A stretch of DNA of 40,290 nt from Candidatus Omnitrophota bacterium. GTDB taxonomy: Bacteria > Omnitrophota > Gorgyraeia > Zapsychrales > JANLHA01. Where the stretch lies: contig JAKQKX010000002.1 of assembly GCA_029560465.1 (NCBI GenBank), positions 1 through 40,290 of the forward strand, given 5' to 3'. Of this stretch, positions 1 to 8,789 are shown piece by piece. Numbering within the stretch: the stretch's first letter is position 1; each line of letters starts with the position of its first letter. The notes under the pieces were generated by a model, which had not been told where the DNA came from, made no database searches, and saw only the letters and a list, made by a program, of their open reading frames with translations. A program made the position numbers and the translations under genes.

Positions 1-128
1 AGGTGGAACGAACCTTTGCTTGGCTTGGCAACAGCCGCCGTCTCGTCGTAAGATACGAACGCGATATTGTGGTTTACAGTGCGTTTTTTCATGTCGCGTG
101 TTTACTCCTGACTCTCAGGAGGTTTTGA
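1..128 (+). mobile_element. 3' end of an IS5-family transposase (partial, cut by window start)
   Basis: Frame 3 is open from the first base to a TGA at 126-128 and encodes about 41 residues. They include VERTFAWLGNSRRL, then RYE, then a hydrophobic stretch ending LLLTLRRF. This is the typical C-terminus of IS5-family DDE transposases, closest in style to the IS427-like group (ERTF.WL....RL..RYE). The catalytic core and the left end of the element lie outside the window, so completeness cannot be judged. The right terminal inverted repeat should fall in about 129-167, but it cannot be recognised from one end alone. The element abuts the 3' end of the YnbE gene on the opposite strand. Confidence 0.8.
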
Positions 129-167
129 AATGGCTTCTAAACATAAACATCCTCCTAAAGTTTGATG

Positions 168-368
168 TCAGCCCTTCAGGGGCGGCTTTTTGAGGGATTC
201 TTCCCCGCTCACATAATCCTCAATCGAGCCGGCGGTGTTCTGCAATCCTCTTATGTCAATCGTCACATGAGCGTTTATGGTGATCGGCCGGTCAGGATCT
301 CCCACGGCCTTGACGGTGCAGCCCGATACCAGCAGCACCCCGCCCAGAGGTATCCACCAGGACTTCAT
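168..368 (-). CDS. ynbE: YnbE-family outer-membrane lipoprotein
   Basis: Small lipoprotein of 67 residues. A short signal peptide ends in a lipobox (LVSGC), with the lipidated Cys at residue 17. The mature part contains RPITINAHVTID, which matches the PITIN..V.I core of the YnbE family. In E. coli, YnbE partners YdbH, an inner-membrane AsmA-like protein, in phospholipid transport between the membranes. Here it follows a YdbH-like gene directly. The start at 368 has a GGAAGAG ribosome site and gives a compact signal peptide. An ATG at 392 (preceded by GAGGGAG) and a GTG at 404 overlapping the upstream stop are alternatives. YdbL, often the next gene, is absent; an IS5 end lies there instead. 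Confidence 0.8.
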   Translation of the reverse strand: MKSWWIPLGGVLLVSGCTVKAVGDPDRPITINAHVTIDIRGLQNTAGSIEDYVSGEESLKKPPLKG

Positions 369-400
369 TTGACTCTTCCGGATTTGAATCATGGACTCCC

Positions 401-1474
401 TCACTTTCCGGGAATAGACCGCAGGAAGGCCCGCAATCCTTCACCGAGTTCTGTATCTAAATTTATGACAATTTGCGCATCGGCCAGGTTGACCTCCCGG
501 CTGCGCAGGGTGACAACCGCCCGTAAAGACTGGCTATTCACCCGTTCCAGATGCACCTTCCCTTCATGAAAGGGCAGGTACCCCCCGTCCCTGATCAAAG
601 TCTCCATCGCGCTTCGGATCGCGCCGGGCGGGATGTACGATATAAACGGGCTCAAGAGCGCCGCTTTCAGAAATCCCTGTTCCCTGATTTCAAGCAAGCT
701 ATTCAACGAGCGGATTTTATTCCCGACCCCGTCTATCATAAGGTTTCCGGCCAGCACGCCCCTCACCTGGGAAAAAACAGCCGGGTTGATCTCCTCCAAT
801 AGTTTAAGATCAATATCAGCAAGTTTAACGCGCAGATGGTACACCGGAGCGTAGCGATAATCCAGTGTTATTTTACCCAGCACAGACCCGCTGTAAAGCC
901 CGGCGGAAAACGGCTCAAAAACGACCTGTCCCGGATAAATAAAAATCCGACTTTTCATATCCTGGAGTTTATACGGCCCGACCTGCAGGATGGCATCGGT
1001 CATCGTACCCCGGATATAATCAACGATGGTCTCGTTATACAAAAACTTCAAATTAGCGTTGCTCAAATGCCCTTGCGAGGCCAGGACATCCACCCCCTCT
1101 GTATCAATCCTCATAATTTTCTTCGCTCCCAGAAGAACGGACAGCCCACGGATATCAGCCCGGCGGCATCCGATATGATATTCCTCCCCGGCGAGCTTAA
1201 AAACCAAATCGAAATCATGGAACACCGCGTCTTCCGGGAAATGGTAAATCTTCTGGCCGATCGATAACTGCTCAATCTTAAAGCGGCATCCCGGATACCG
1301 GTAAGGCAGCCAAACGTTCAGGACAAACGGGCCCAGCCCCTCCAGGATCAGCGGGGTCTTCAAGAGAAGGATTCCCAAAATAAATATTGATAAAAAAATA
1401 ACAGAAAATAATTTTAAAATTTTTTTGAACGGTCCTGGCAATGACATAATTTTTATCCCGCGGTTCAATGACAT
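401..1474 (-). CDS. YdbH-like (AsmA superfamily) inner-membrane-anchored protein
   Basis: This 357-residue protein has one N-terminal membrane segment (about residues 19-39) followed by a beta-rich periplasmic region. Phrases such as LRVKLADIDLKLL and VRGVLAGNLMIDG are typical of AsmA/YdbH-type proteins that build a hydrophobic groove for lipids. Identity as YdbH rests mainly on the C-terminal style and on the YnbE gene directly downstream, which overlaps its stop or starts a few bases after it. E. coli YdbH is near 880 residues, so this would be a short version with fewer groove repeats. Neither the ATG at 1474 nor the one at 1447 has a strong ribosome site. A generic AsmA-like protein is the alternative. 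Confidence 0.6.
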   Translation of the reverse strand: MSLNRGIKIMSLPGPFKKILKLFSVIFLSIFILGILLLKTPLILEGLGPFVLNVWLPYRYPGCRFKIEQLSIGQKIYHFPEDAVFHDFDLVFKLAGEEYHIGCRRADIRGLSVLLGAKKIMRIDTEGVDVLASQGHLSNANLKFLYNETIVDYIRGTMTDAILQVGPYKLQDMKSRIFIYPGQVVFEPFSAGLYSGSVLGKITLDYRYAPVYHLRVKLADIDLKLLEEINPAVFSQVRGVLAGNLMIDGVGNKIRSLNSLLEIREQGFLKAALLSPFISYIPPGAIRSAMETLIRDGGYLPFHEGKVHLERVNSQSLRAVVTLRSREVNLADAQIVINLDTELGEGLRAFLRSIPGK

Positions 1475-1630
1475 TCAAAAACGGTCCATTATAACACAAC
1501 CATCTTCTTTCCGGCTGGCTTAAAACGGGGATTTTAATTATAAATTTCTTGAAAAAATATTGCCTTATATAAGCCCATGTGATTTAATAAGTTAATAAAT
1601 TCTAAAAAAACAGCTTCGAGGAGGCCAGGC

Positions 1631-2674
1631 ATGAAAGTCAAAGCTATTGTATTCACCAGTGTTCTACTGTTCGCCGTTCCCATTCAACCCGCCTTTCCCG
1701 CTGAACCCAATGAGCCTGGCCTTCTTAAGCAAATCATGGCCGACACCGGCGAGAAAATCAAGGGCGTTTTCGAAGCGATACCCAAAATAAAAAATTTCAT
1801 CATCACCTCCCTGGGCCGGGATAACCCCAACACCAAATTTGAAATCGGCCAGGAAACGTACTATATGCGCTATGAAGAACCGGATACCATGGAGAATGTC
1901 GGCATGATGTACGGCCTGCACATGGCTGTTTCTTACCGGGTAGCGAGCCCGGTCCTTTTTAAATCCATGAAACAAAACTTAGGGGACGGGCGGGCCTACA
2001 CCAAACTCAAGCTGGAGGCCCGCTGGGCCAGAGGAGAAGTGGATTACGACTCGTCTTCCACTGGCTCCATTGACGGGATCACGGATGAATCCACAGAAAT
2101 AAGAGGACTGATTTGTTATGAGATCGTCTTCTCGGACCAGACAACCCTGACTCCCTATTCCGGTTTTGGCTACCGGTCTTTAACCGACGACAACCGGGGG
2201 CGTTATTCGTCAACCGGACATTGGGGGTACCTGCGCGAATCCAAGTACTTCTATATCCCTGTCGGATTTGAACTGAGCCAGAACATAAAAGAACGCTGGG
2301 TCCTCCGGCTCAAAGGGGAATATGATTTCTTCCTGGAAGGGAAACAAGAAAGCCACATGGAAGACGGCGGGGCAACAATGCTCTCCGAGACCGACGGAAA
2401 ATATTATGTGCTGGACACCCTCAAGAACGCTCAGGATATCGGCATGGGCATACGCGGGTCCATCCGGCTGGAAAGGCAGTCCGACCGGTTCGACTTCTTC
2501 CTGGAACCCTACGCCCGCTACTGGCACATCAAAGATTCTGATCATGTGCAATTAACTTCCGAGGGGGGCAGCATCTTGTGGTATCACGACTCCGGCTTGA
2601 CCATCCCCTATATGGCTTATGAACCGGACAATAACACTCTTGAATATGGATTGATCCTCGGCTTAAATTTCTAA
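1631..2674 (+). CDS. Predicted outer-membrane beta-barrel protein
   Basis: The 347-residue protein has a classic signal peptide, with cleavage expected after PAFPA near residue 23. A short helical linker (about 30-60) follows. The rest is rich in alternating aromatic and polar strands (for example LKLEARWARGEV, WVLRLKGEYDFFL, RFDFFLEPYARYWHI) and ends in a C-terminal Phe (LILGLNF), the usual signal for BAM-dependent barrels. About ten to twelve strands seem possible. No specific family is recognised, and an omptin- or Opa-like barrel is only a guess. The start has a strong GAGGAGG ribosome site. It stands alone with an AT-rich upstream region (1500-1630) on the far side of the divergent YdbH gene. 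Confidence 0.7.
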   Translation: MKVKAIVFTSVLLFAVPIQPAFPAEPNEPGLLKQIMADTGEKIKGVFEAIPKIKNFIITSLGRDNPNTKFEIGQETYYMRYEEPDTMENVGMMYGLHMAVSYRVASPVLFKSMKQNLGDGRAYTKLKLEARWARGEVDYDSSSTGSIDGITDESTEIRGLICYEIVFSDQTTLTPYSGFGYRSLTDDNRGRYSSTGHWGYLRESKYFYIPVGFELSQNIKERWVLRLKGEYDFFLEGKQESHMEDGGATMLSETDGKYYVLDTLKNAQDIGMGIRGSIRLERQSDRFDFFLEPYARYWHIKDSDHVQLTSEGGSILWYHDSGLTIPYMAYEPDNNTLEYGLILGLNF

Positions 2675-2707
2675 AAAGACTTCCGGGATGCCCCGGGAGA
2701 AGGAATA

Positions 2708-3712
2708 TTGCGTCCCGCCGCGCGTTCGGGTTCTATGCTGCGAAAACATCTTTTCAGATTATCTTGGGTATTTATGGGGCTCATCATCATGCTCCGGGTA
2801 TACCCTGTCAAAACCCATACCTTGACATCATCGCCCCGCCCCGCCCGAAGCTACGCAGAGAGTCTCCAAAGGATCCAAGCGTTAGAAAGCTCGGATTCTT
2901 CCGCCGTCGCCCAAGAAGGGCGCCTGATATTCCTGGACCAAGGGGACACGGTGCCTCACGTCATTGTGTTTTTCCACGGGTTTACCAACAGCCCCCGGCA
3001 GTTCAAGGCCCTCGGGGAGGAATTTCATAAGCGCGGGTATAACGTCCTGATCCCCAGGATTCCTCACCATGGCCTGCAGGACCGCATGGGCGCAGATCTC
3101 GCCCGTCTGACCGCCGAGGAACTTAAGGCGGCCTGCGAGGAAGCCGTGGATATCGCCCAGGGGCTGGGAGAGCACGTCACGGTGGCCGGCCTTTCTATGG
3201 GTGGGGTCATGGCCGGATGGGCCGCCCAATTCCGCGAGGATATCGATCAGGCGGTATTAATAGCACCTAGTTTCGGGACTTTCCGAGCACCCTCATGGCT
3301 TGTAAAACATACGATCAATCTTTTAACCCTTTGGCCCAACCGTTTTATCTGGTGGGACCCCCGGCTGAAAACGGGGAACGCTGGGCCAGAGTCAGCATAT
3401 TACGGGTTCTCCTCGCGGGCTCTCGGTGAAATCCGGCGTCTGGGATGGGTTGTCCAGGCGCACGGGCAAGACGCGCCCCCCCGTGCCAAGTCCATTCTTT
3501 TCATAACCAACGCCCATGATCAAGCTGTCAATAAAGACAGCATTGATATTATCCGGCGCGCCTGGCAAAAACACGCCCCGCACAAAATCCATCTCTATGA
3601 ATTCCCAGATGACCTTCAACTCGACCATGATGTGATCGACCCCCAACAACCTGGTCAAAGGATTCAAATCGTTTACCCAAGAATTCTTAACTTAATAACC
3701 GGCGTGCAATGA
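2708..3712 (+). CDS. Alpha/beta hydrolase (esterase/lipase type), membrane-anchored or exported
   Basis: Serine hydrolase of 334 residues with an N-terminal hydrophobic segment (about 15-32) that could be a signal anchor. An oxyanion-type HG occurs at residues 90-91 (FFHGFTNSP). The nucleophile elbow GLSMG places Ser163, with Asp271 (NAHDQ) and His307 (LDHD) completing a plausible triad. PRIPHHG near 116-122 is common in monoacylglycerol-lipase and carboxylesterase relatives. The substrate is unknown. The chosen start is a TTG because a strong AGAAGGA site sits five bases before it; the internal ATG at 2735 has no clear site. It lies 33 bases after the barrel gene and may share its transcript. 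Confidence 0.8.
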   Translation: MRPAARSGSMLRKHLFRLSWVFMGLIIMLRVYPVKTHTLTSSPRPARSYAESLQRIQALESSDSSAVAQEGRLIFLDQGDTVPHVIVFFHGFTNSPRQFKALGEEFHKRGYNVLIPRIPHHGLQDRMGADLARLTAEELKAACEEAVDIAQGLGEHVTVAGLSMGGVMAGWAAQFREDIDQAVLIAPSFGTFRAPSWLVKHTINLLTLWPNRFIWWDPRLKTGNAGPESAYYGFSSRALGEIRRLGWVVQAHGQDAPPRAKSILFITNAHDQAVNKDSIDIIRRAWQKHAPHKIHLYEFPDDLQLDHDVIDPQQPGQRIQIVYPRILNLITGVQ

Positions 3713-3738
3713 AATCGGTTGTGGGGATAAAATAAATA

Positions 3739-3767
3739 TTGTTTTCAAAGCGTAAAAATTTTATGTT
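3739..3767 (+). promoter_or_regulatory. Candidate sigma-70 promoter of the surface-glycan block
   Basis: TTGTTT, a 17-base spacer and TATGTT lie 54 bases before the first gene of the block in an AT-rich gap. Both hexamers deviate from consensus, so this is a moderate candidate read from sequence alone. Confidence 0.4.
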
Positions 3768-3820
3768 AAGTTAATAATTAAAATCAGGCATTTTGTCGCC
3801 CTTATAAGGCCAGCTCTCTC

Positions 3821-4552
3821 ATGAAGCCCATACCCGAAAAATTCCTTTCTTCCTTGAGGATCTTTATAATCGTCGAGCTCCTCTTGGGGGCCTATTTGAT
3901 CATGCTAGCCGTTCTTTTCAAAACGCCGATCCCGGACATCAAGCAACAGCTGCTGGACGGGTATCGCTTCCCATACACGAACTCCTGCACTGTCGGCGAT
4001 TTAGTAGGGATGCATATCCATCTCCATCTTATTATTGTTATGCTCGTTTTTCTTACATTCTACAGTCTTGGGCAGCGGCTACCACGGCCGTCTTTCCCGA
4101 CCCGATTACCTTCAATCCCAGAACTGCTCCTCACGGCGGGGCTTGCGCTCTGGGCCTCTCTGATCTTTCTTCAGACGATAAACCACGCGCACATCTTTGC
4201 GAACGAGCGGCGGATTTTTTCAGGAAAATCCGTGTCCGAAAAACAGCGTTTTATCCATAAACAACCTTATGTCTTCGCTCAATATTGCCGCCGGCGGTTC
4301 CCGGGACGGCACAAAGGCTTCCTGCGCACAGACCTGGACCCCCAGAATGAACCTTTCGCCACCCAGCACAGGAAGCTCGTGTATTTTCTCTTTCCGGACA
4401 TTGATATCCGGAATATTTATGTCGACGCGGCATACGATTGCCTGATTTTCTATGACGAAGAAACCAGGCCAGGATCAATTCCTCCCGGGTTTAAAATCAA
4501 AGGCGTGTTCGATGCCCGGCACGTCATAGCCGTCAAAGAGGAGGCGCCATGA
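3821..4552 (+). CDS. Membrane protein of unknown function in a glycosyltransferase cluster
   Basis: The 243-residue protein has three predicted membrane helices (about 12-32, 66-84 and 102-119). A basic soluble C-terminal half follows (125-243), including RRRFPGRHKG and a strand-rich stretch YFLFPDIDIR. I do not recognise a family. The next gene, a GT-C type membrane protein, starts inside its stop codon (ATGA overlap), so the two are translationally coupled and probably work together, perhaps as an accessory subunit in surface sugar transfer. The start codon lacks a strong ribosome site (AAGG ten bases away). Confidence 0.65.
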   Translation: MKPIPEKFLSSLRIFIIVELLLGAYLIMLAVLFKTPIPDIKQQLLDGYRFPYTNSCTVGDLVGMHIHLHLIIVMLVFLTFYSLGQRLPRPSFPTRLPSIPELLLTAGLALWASLIFLQTINHAHIFANERRIFSGKSVSEKQRFIHKQPYVFAQYCRRRFPGRHKGFLRTDLDPQNEPFATQHRKLVYFLFPDIDIRNIYVDAAYDCLIFYDEETRPGSIPPGFKIKGVFDARHVIAVKEEAP

Positions 4553-5922
4553 TCCTCTTAACCCTAAAACTGTTTTACGCTTTACTCTTGCCGTGTCTAT
4601 TCGGCTTTGCCGTCATAGAGGCCATGAACGGCGCCCGCGAAATTCCCCCTGGGCTGAAATGGAGCTTGGCGTACGGGTTAGGGACGGGGTTCCTCGCTTT
4701 ATGGATGTTTACGTCCGGGATATATGGCGCGTCCTTCCACCCCCCTCTCTTGAGCTTGCCGTTGCTGGTCGTTATCCTCCGCTTCCTGCTGGCACGCCGG
4801 GTTAAAAGGCCTTCTGCCGCGGCGGGATGGGCTGAACCCGCTCCTTCCCGGGAGCCCTGGGCCATGACCAGCCCTCAAAAAATGCTATCCTTCCTGTTCT
4901 GCCTCTACATCCTTTATTACGTGGTCTTCGTCTTCTGGCGCTCGCTTCACATCCCGGTGTTTGTCTGGGACGGCGTCGCCACGATTGCTTATAAAGCGAA
5001 AATATTCTTCTATCACAAAGGGCTGGTTCCTCTTCACATCCTTCCCCACCCCTCCTACCCCCTGTTAGTCCCGCTGCTTGAAACCTGGATCACGTTAAAT
5101 ATATCCCAATGGGATGATCAGCTCATAAAATTTTTCTTCCCGTTTACGTTTATCGCTTACCTGGGCGTCCACTACTCTTTCTTAAAAATATTAACCCATA
5201 AATTCTGGGCCTTATTCGGGACAGCCCTTCTCGTGTCCTCCAACGCATTTGTTTTCTTTGCCACGGTTTCTTACCGCGATTTCTTTTTGCTTTACTTCAA
5301 TTGCACCGCAATTCTTCTCCTGCTGCTATGGAATAAAAAAAGGGCTCCCGCATATCTCCTTTCAGCCGCGTTCTTCTCCGGCATAACCACATTCACAAAA
5401 CTCGAGGGCACCGGGTATCTGTTCATCCACCTGGCATTGCTGGGAGCCCTCCTCATCCGTGACACAACAATCCCTACCCGTGGGAAATTCTTCCTGGGAG
5501 CAAAATTCCTGATTCCCAGCGGGGCTGTCCCGGCTTTATTCCTTGTGTACAAAACGCTCACCGGGGTTCCCGTTTCGGAACGCATTCAGTTCGGATTCCC
5601 ATGGGAGCATCTAGACCGCATCCCCTCTATCGTTACGCAATTCGGCTGGAACCTGTTTCTGACCGGGAACTGGAACATCATCTGGCTCTTATTATTTCTT
5701 TCTCTGCTGCAAGTCAACTGCAAAAAAGCGTCGCCGGAAACACAGGCGCTCATGATCACCACCGGCATGTTTTTCTTCCTGTACTTCACGATCGCTTGGC
5801 TGACACCCAATTTTATCTGGCTGGCCGGGAGCTTAGCTTATGACGGCTTAACCCGGGTCATATTACATTTTTTCCCTTTATCCACAATTTTAATAACATT
5901 GATCCTCCACTCTAAAGAATAG
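4549..5922 (+). CDS. GT-C fold polytopic membrane protein (putative glycosyltransferase)
   Basis: Polytopic membrane protein of 457 residues with roughly ten to twelve helices. The segment FVWDGVATIAYKAKIFF (Asp141-Gly142) lies in the first large loop and is followed by HPSYPLLVPLLETW. This layout is characteristic of GT-C enzymes (ArnT/PMT/GT39 relatives), where a loop acidic residue helps bind the lipid-phosphate sugar donor and a P-x-Y-P-L motif follows. Such enzymes move a sugar from a polyprenyl-phosphate carrier on the outer face of the inner membrane. Donor and acceptor are unknown. It has a GAGGAGG ribosome site inside the previous gene and is coupled to it. Confidence 0.7.
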   Translation: MILLTLKLFYALLLPCLFGFAVIEAMNGAREIPPGLKWSLAYGLGTGFLALWMFTSGIYGASFHPPLLSLPLLVVILRFLLARRVKRPSAAAGWAEPAPSREPWAMTSPQKMLSFLFCLYILYYVVFVFWRSLHIPVFVWDGVATIAYKAKIFFYHKGLVPLHILPHPSYPLLVPLLETWITLNISQWDDQLIKFFFPFTFIAYLGVHYSFLKILTHKFWALFGTALLVSSNAFVFFATVSYRDFFLLYFNCTAILLLLLWNKKRAPAYLLSAAFFSGITTFTKLEGTGYLFIHLALLGALLIRDTTIPTRGKFFLGAKFLIPSGAVPALFLVYKTLTGVPVSERIQFGFPWEHLDRIPSIVTQFGWNLFLTGNWNIIWLLLFLSLLQVNCKKASPETQALMITTGMFFFLYFTIAWLTPNFIWLAGSLAYDGLTRVILHFFPLSTILITLILHSKE

Positions 5923-5930
5923 ATATTTAT

Positions 5931-8630
5931 ATGCCTGACCGTCCAATTTCTAAAACACGATTCCTTTTTGTGGCGATGTTTTTCCTGCCCTTCTTTTTAT
6001 TCTACTGGATGGCGCCTTTTGTTTCGAAATACACGTTAGGGAATGATTATTGCTTTTATCCTATCCAGAACCAGATGTACCTGCTGTTTTCCATAAAGAC
6101 GGGTTCTTTCCCGCTGTTCATCCCTGGGTTCTCTCTCGGGCATTCCTCCGCCGCCCTGACGCTGGGACAGATCTTCCATCCCTTTCCGCATATCGCGGCC
6201 ATGCTCCCGGGATATTGGCAGGGGCAGGCCTTGGAATGGAACACGTGCTTAAGGCTTCTTTCCCTGGGGTTAAGCCATTGCCTGCTTTTTACCTTTCTAA
6301 CCAAACTGAACCTGACGAAAACCGCGTCATTCCTGATTTCCTTTATCACCGTCTACAATTTAAGGATGCTGGACCTGTTTCGCTACGGCGCATCTTTGGA
6401 AGCGTACACGGCCCATCTTATGCTGATCTCCGCGCTCGGACTCTGGCACCTGCAATCGGAGGAACAAAAACGTTGTCCTTTCTTAATTGTTATTTTTTCT
6501 TATATGTTGGTGGTGAGCGGCCATCCCCAAATGATGTATTTCGCATTCATGGCCACGGCCCTATTTATATTGATTCTGCCTTTTTACGCGACAATGATGC
6601 GTCCCGGCCAACAGTCCTGTATCAAGAAAGCCGCCGTCTTCTGGGGAAAAGCCGGGATTTTATGCGGCTCCGGTGTTCTCTTGGCCAGCGTTTATTCTAT
6701 CCCTTATTATTTCGATTTTATTCTAACGAATTCCACCCGCGTCGGCCGGGATTTTTCCTGGGCGGATTCTTATCTGGATACCTGGCTAGGTTCCTTGGGG
6801 AACTTTTTTAGCCCCCTGATTTCAAACATGGCCGGCGCCTTTGGGGCCTCATCCCTCATCAGCATGGCGGTCTTGATCCCTATTTTGGCAGCCTTCCGCA
6901 CCAGGGTCCCGAAAACGATCTGGGTGATTTGGGGATTTATGATCAGCGTCTTTTTCTGCATGCAAGGGGGACGGACCCCGTTGTACCCCTTATTTTGGAA
7001 ATACGTTCCGTTCGCAGACAGCTTCCGGGTCCCGGGCCGGACATCTTTTTTTATGCCCATGCTCATCATGCTTTTGCTGGCCTGGCTCGTGAACGCCCAC
7101 AAAATATCCCCAGAAAAAACCAAATATCCTCCGATAAAAATACTGGCCCTAACGGCCTTATTGATCACAGCGCTCTTTAACGCGTTCATTTTCCGGCAAC
7201 TGGGCCCCACGCCTGATGATGTGTCCCCGGAATTTTCCAATTCTTTATTTGTTTTTGGCCTGAAAGACCACGTCCTCGCTCAAAGTGATATTCTTCTGAT
7301 CTATTTAATAACAACCTGGGCCGGGGTCCTCCTGCTTCTGTTGCTGTTCCTCTTTTACGATCAGGACTCGCGCCGTTCCCAAAAAATCATCCCCCTCCTG
7401 TGTTTGCTGTCCGTCCTCCAGGTCATGCTCGTTCTACGGCACGGCACATATTACAGAGTTAAACGCCCCACGCTCACTTTTGAGGAGGCCTTAAAACAAA
7501 ACCGCGTTCAATTGTCTTATTTCTATTACCCTGGGTTCGGATTAGCGTCCGCACAGGTTTCTTCTCATCTCAAGCAATCTTTTCGCGAACCCAACCTGGC
7601 AAAAATATATAAAGAGGTGATCTGGGTTTCCAACCGCGGGCAGGTTTACGAACGCATGAAGAAAGGGATGGCCCCTCAAACTGTCTTTGTTGAAAAACCA
7701 GCGCGCCTTACCACACCCCCACTTCCCGCGGAAAACATACATGAAGAAGGCGGCCGGATACACCTGGATTACAGCTCTTATAACCGCCTGCGTTTTACCG
7801 CGCAGACACCATCCCCGTGCTTCTTCGGCCTTGCTTATCCTTATTCAGATTATTGGGAAGCCCGCGTCAACGGGCAAAAAGCGGCGACCTATCGTATCAA
7901 CGGCTTATACCTCGGCCTGGCCCTCCCCCAAGGCCGCAGCCAGATTGACTTCCGGTATTTTTCGCCTCCCGCTTTCTGGGGCATGGTGTTTTCATGCGCA
8001 GGGCTGTTTCTGGTCGGATCGTTCTTTTGTGTTTCTTCCCTGACAGGATTAACGCGCATCACGGCGCTTATGTGCGTGACGGTCTTGAGCTTGAGCACAT
8101 TTAAAACATGGCAATCAAGCTTATACACCGGCGAAAATATCGAAACAGCCTACGATTGGGTTTACACGCCCCCGTCCGGACGGTTCAACAAAGCTTACGG
8201 AAAACCTGTCACGGTTAACGCCTCATTCCCGGAATTTCACGCCATGAGCATGGTGGACGGAGACAGCCGACCGAATTCCGGGTTTATTTCCAAATTCCAT
8301 AAAGAACCGGCGTTGCGGCTTGATCTTCAAGAGACGACAGTCATCAAACAGATGGTCCTGTTTGAATCCGGGAACCGCCCTGCGGGCATTCCCAACATCT
8401 CCCAACTGGGGCTGTTTATCGACCAAATTGCCAAATATATCAATATCCGGCCGATTGTTATCGATATCTCCCAGGATGGACAGACCTGGCAGACCATTGC
8501 GACCATAACACAAGCAAAACGCGCCGGGGAGCCCCTGATTTTAACATTGGAGCCACCCGCCCAGGCCCGCCATGTGCGGATTAAATGTCAAAAAAACGTT
8601 CTGGGTTTTGATGAGATTGAAATTTACTAA
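5931..8630 (+). CDS. YfhO-like membrane protein with C-terminal discoidin-like domain
   Basis: Large membrane protein (899 residues). About 530 residues of transmembrane helices come first. A periplasmic region includes YPYSDYWEARVNGQ...RINGLYLGLALPQG (about 635-670), the recognisable YfhO module (W.A.VNG....R.N.L.....P.G). One further helix pair follows. The last 140 residues (about 757-899) fit an F5/8 type C (discoidin-like) jelly roll: VDGD near the start, then SQDGQTWQTIATI, then ARHVRIKC and DEIEIY. YfhO is a GT-C superfamily protein implicated in glycosylating lipoteichoic acid in Gram-positives. A discoidin tail would bind glycan. It begins 8 bases after the previous gene, without an evident ribosome site. 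Confidence 0.75.
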   Translation: MPDRPISKTRFLFVAMFFLPFFLFYWMAPFVSKYTLGNDYCFYPIQNQMYLLFSIKTGSFPLFIPGFSLGHSSAALTLGQIFHPFPHIAAMLPGYWQGQALEWNTCLRLLSLGLSHCLLFTFLTKLNLTKTASFLISFITVYNLRMLDLFRYGASLEAYTAHLMLISALGLWHLQSEEQKRCPFLIVIFSYMLVVSGHPQMMYFAFMATALFILILPFYATMMRPGQQSCIKKAAVFWGKAGILCGSGVLLASVYSIPYYFDFILTNSTRVGRDFSWADSYLDTWLGSLGNFFSPLISNMAGAFGASSLISMAVLIPILAAFRTRVPKTIWVIWGFMISVFFCMQGGRTPLYPLFWKYVPFADSFRVPGRTSFFMPMLIMLLLAWLVNAHKISPEKTKYPPIKILALTALLITALFNAFIFRQLGPTPDDVSPEFSNSLFVFGLKDHVLAQSDILLIYLITTWAGVLLLLLLFLFYDQDSRRSQKIIPLLCLLSVLQVMLVLRHGTYYRVKRPTLTFEEALKQNRVQLSYFYYPGFGLASAQVSSHLKQSFREPNLAKIYKEVIWVSNRGQVYERMKKGMAPQTVFVEKPARLTTPPLPAENIHEEGGRIHLDYSSYNRLRFTAQTPSPCFFGLAYPYSDYWEARVNGQKAATYRINGLYLGLALPQGRSQIDFRYFSPPAFWGMVFSCAGLFLVGSFFCVSSLTGLTRITALMCVTVLSLSTFKTWQSSLYTGENIETAYDWVYTPPSGRFNKAYGKPVTVNASFPEFHAMSMVDGDSRPNSGFISKFHKEPALRLDLQETTVIKQMVLFESGNRPAGIPNISQLGLFIDQIAKYINIRPIVIDISQDGQTWQTIATITQAKRAGEPLILTLEPPAQARHVRIKCQKNVLGFDEIEIY

Positions 8631-8642
8631 ACAAGCGTCAGG

Positions 8643-8662
8643 CCGCCCCTGATTATGGGCGG
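8643..8662 (+). terminator. GC-rich hairpin after the YfhO-like gene, possible weak terminator
   Basis: CCGCCC and GGGCGG pair perfectly around an eight-base loop, 13 bases after the YfhO-like stop. No T-run follows on either strand, so intrinsic termination is doubtful; it could instead protect the 3' end of the transcript. Confidence 0.3.
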
Positions 8663-8683
8663 GGCAGCAAAAAATATCTGTGC

Positions 8684-8712
8684 TTGATGTCTTTTAAATT
8701 TTATGGTTAAAT
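8684..8712 (+). promoter_or_regulatory. Candidate sigma-70 promoter before the GT2 gene
   Basis: TTGATG, a 17-base spacer and TTAAAT lie about 78 bases before the proposed start of the GT2 gene, just after the hairpin that follows the YfhO-like gene. Both boxes match consensus only partly. Confidence 0.4.
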
Positions 8713-8789
8713 AAACCCGATAATAAACGTGCCTTTCTTAACCGGATTGACTTTAACGGTTTAGCATAATCAAAAAGGGAAACACCACC

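Noticed and set aside
551-1267. Plus-strand open frames across the YdbH-like gene
   Set aside because: They are frame shadows with low-complexity composition, no ribosome sites and no family features.
1545-1600. Sigma-70 promoter ahead of the beta-barrel gene
   Set aside because: AT-rich with several partial hexamers, but no pair with proper spacing and good matches.
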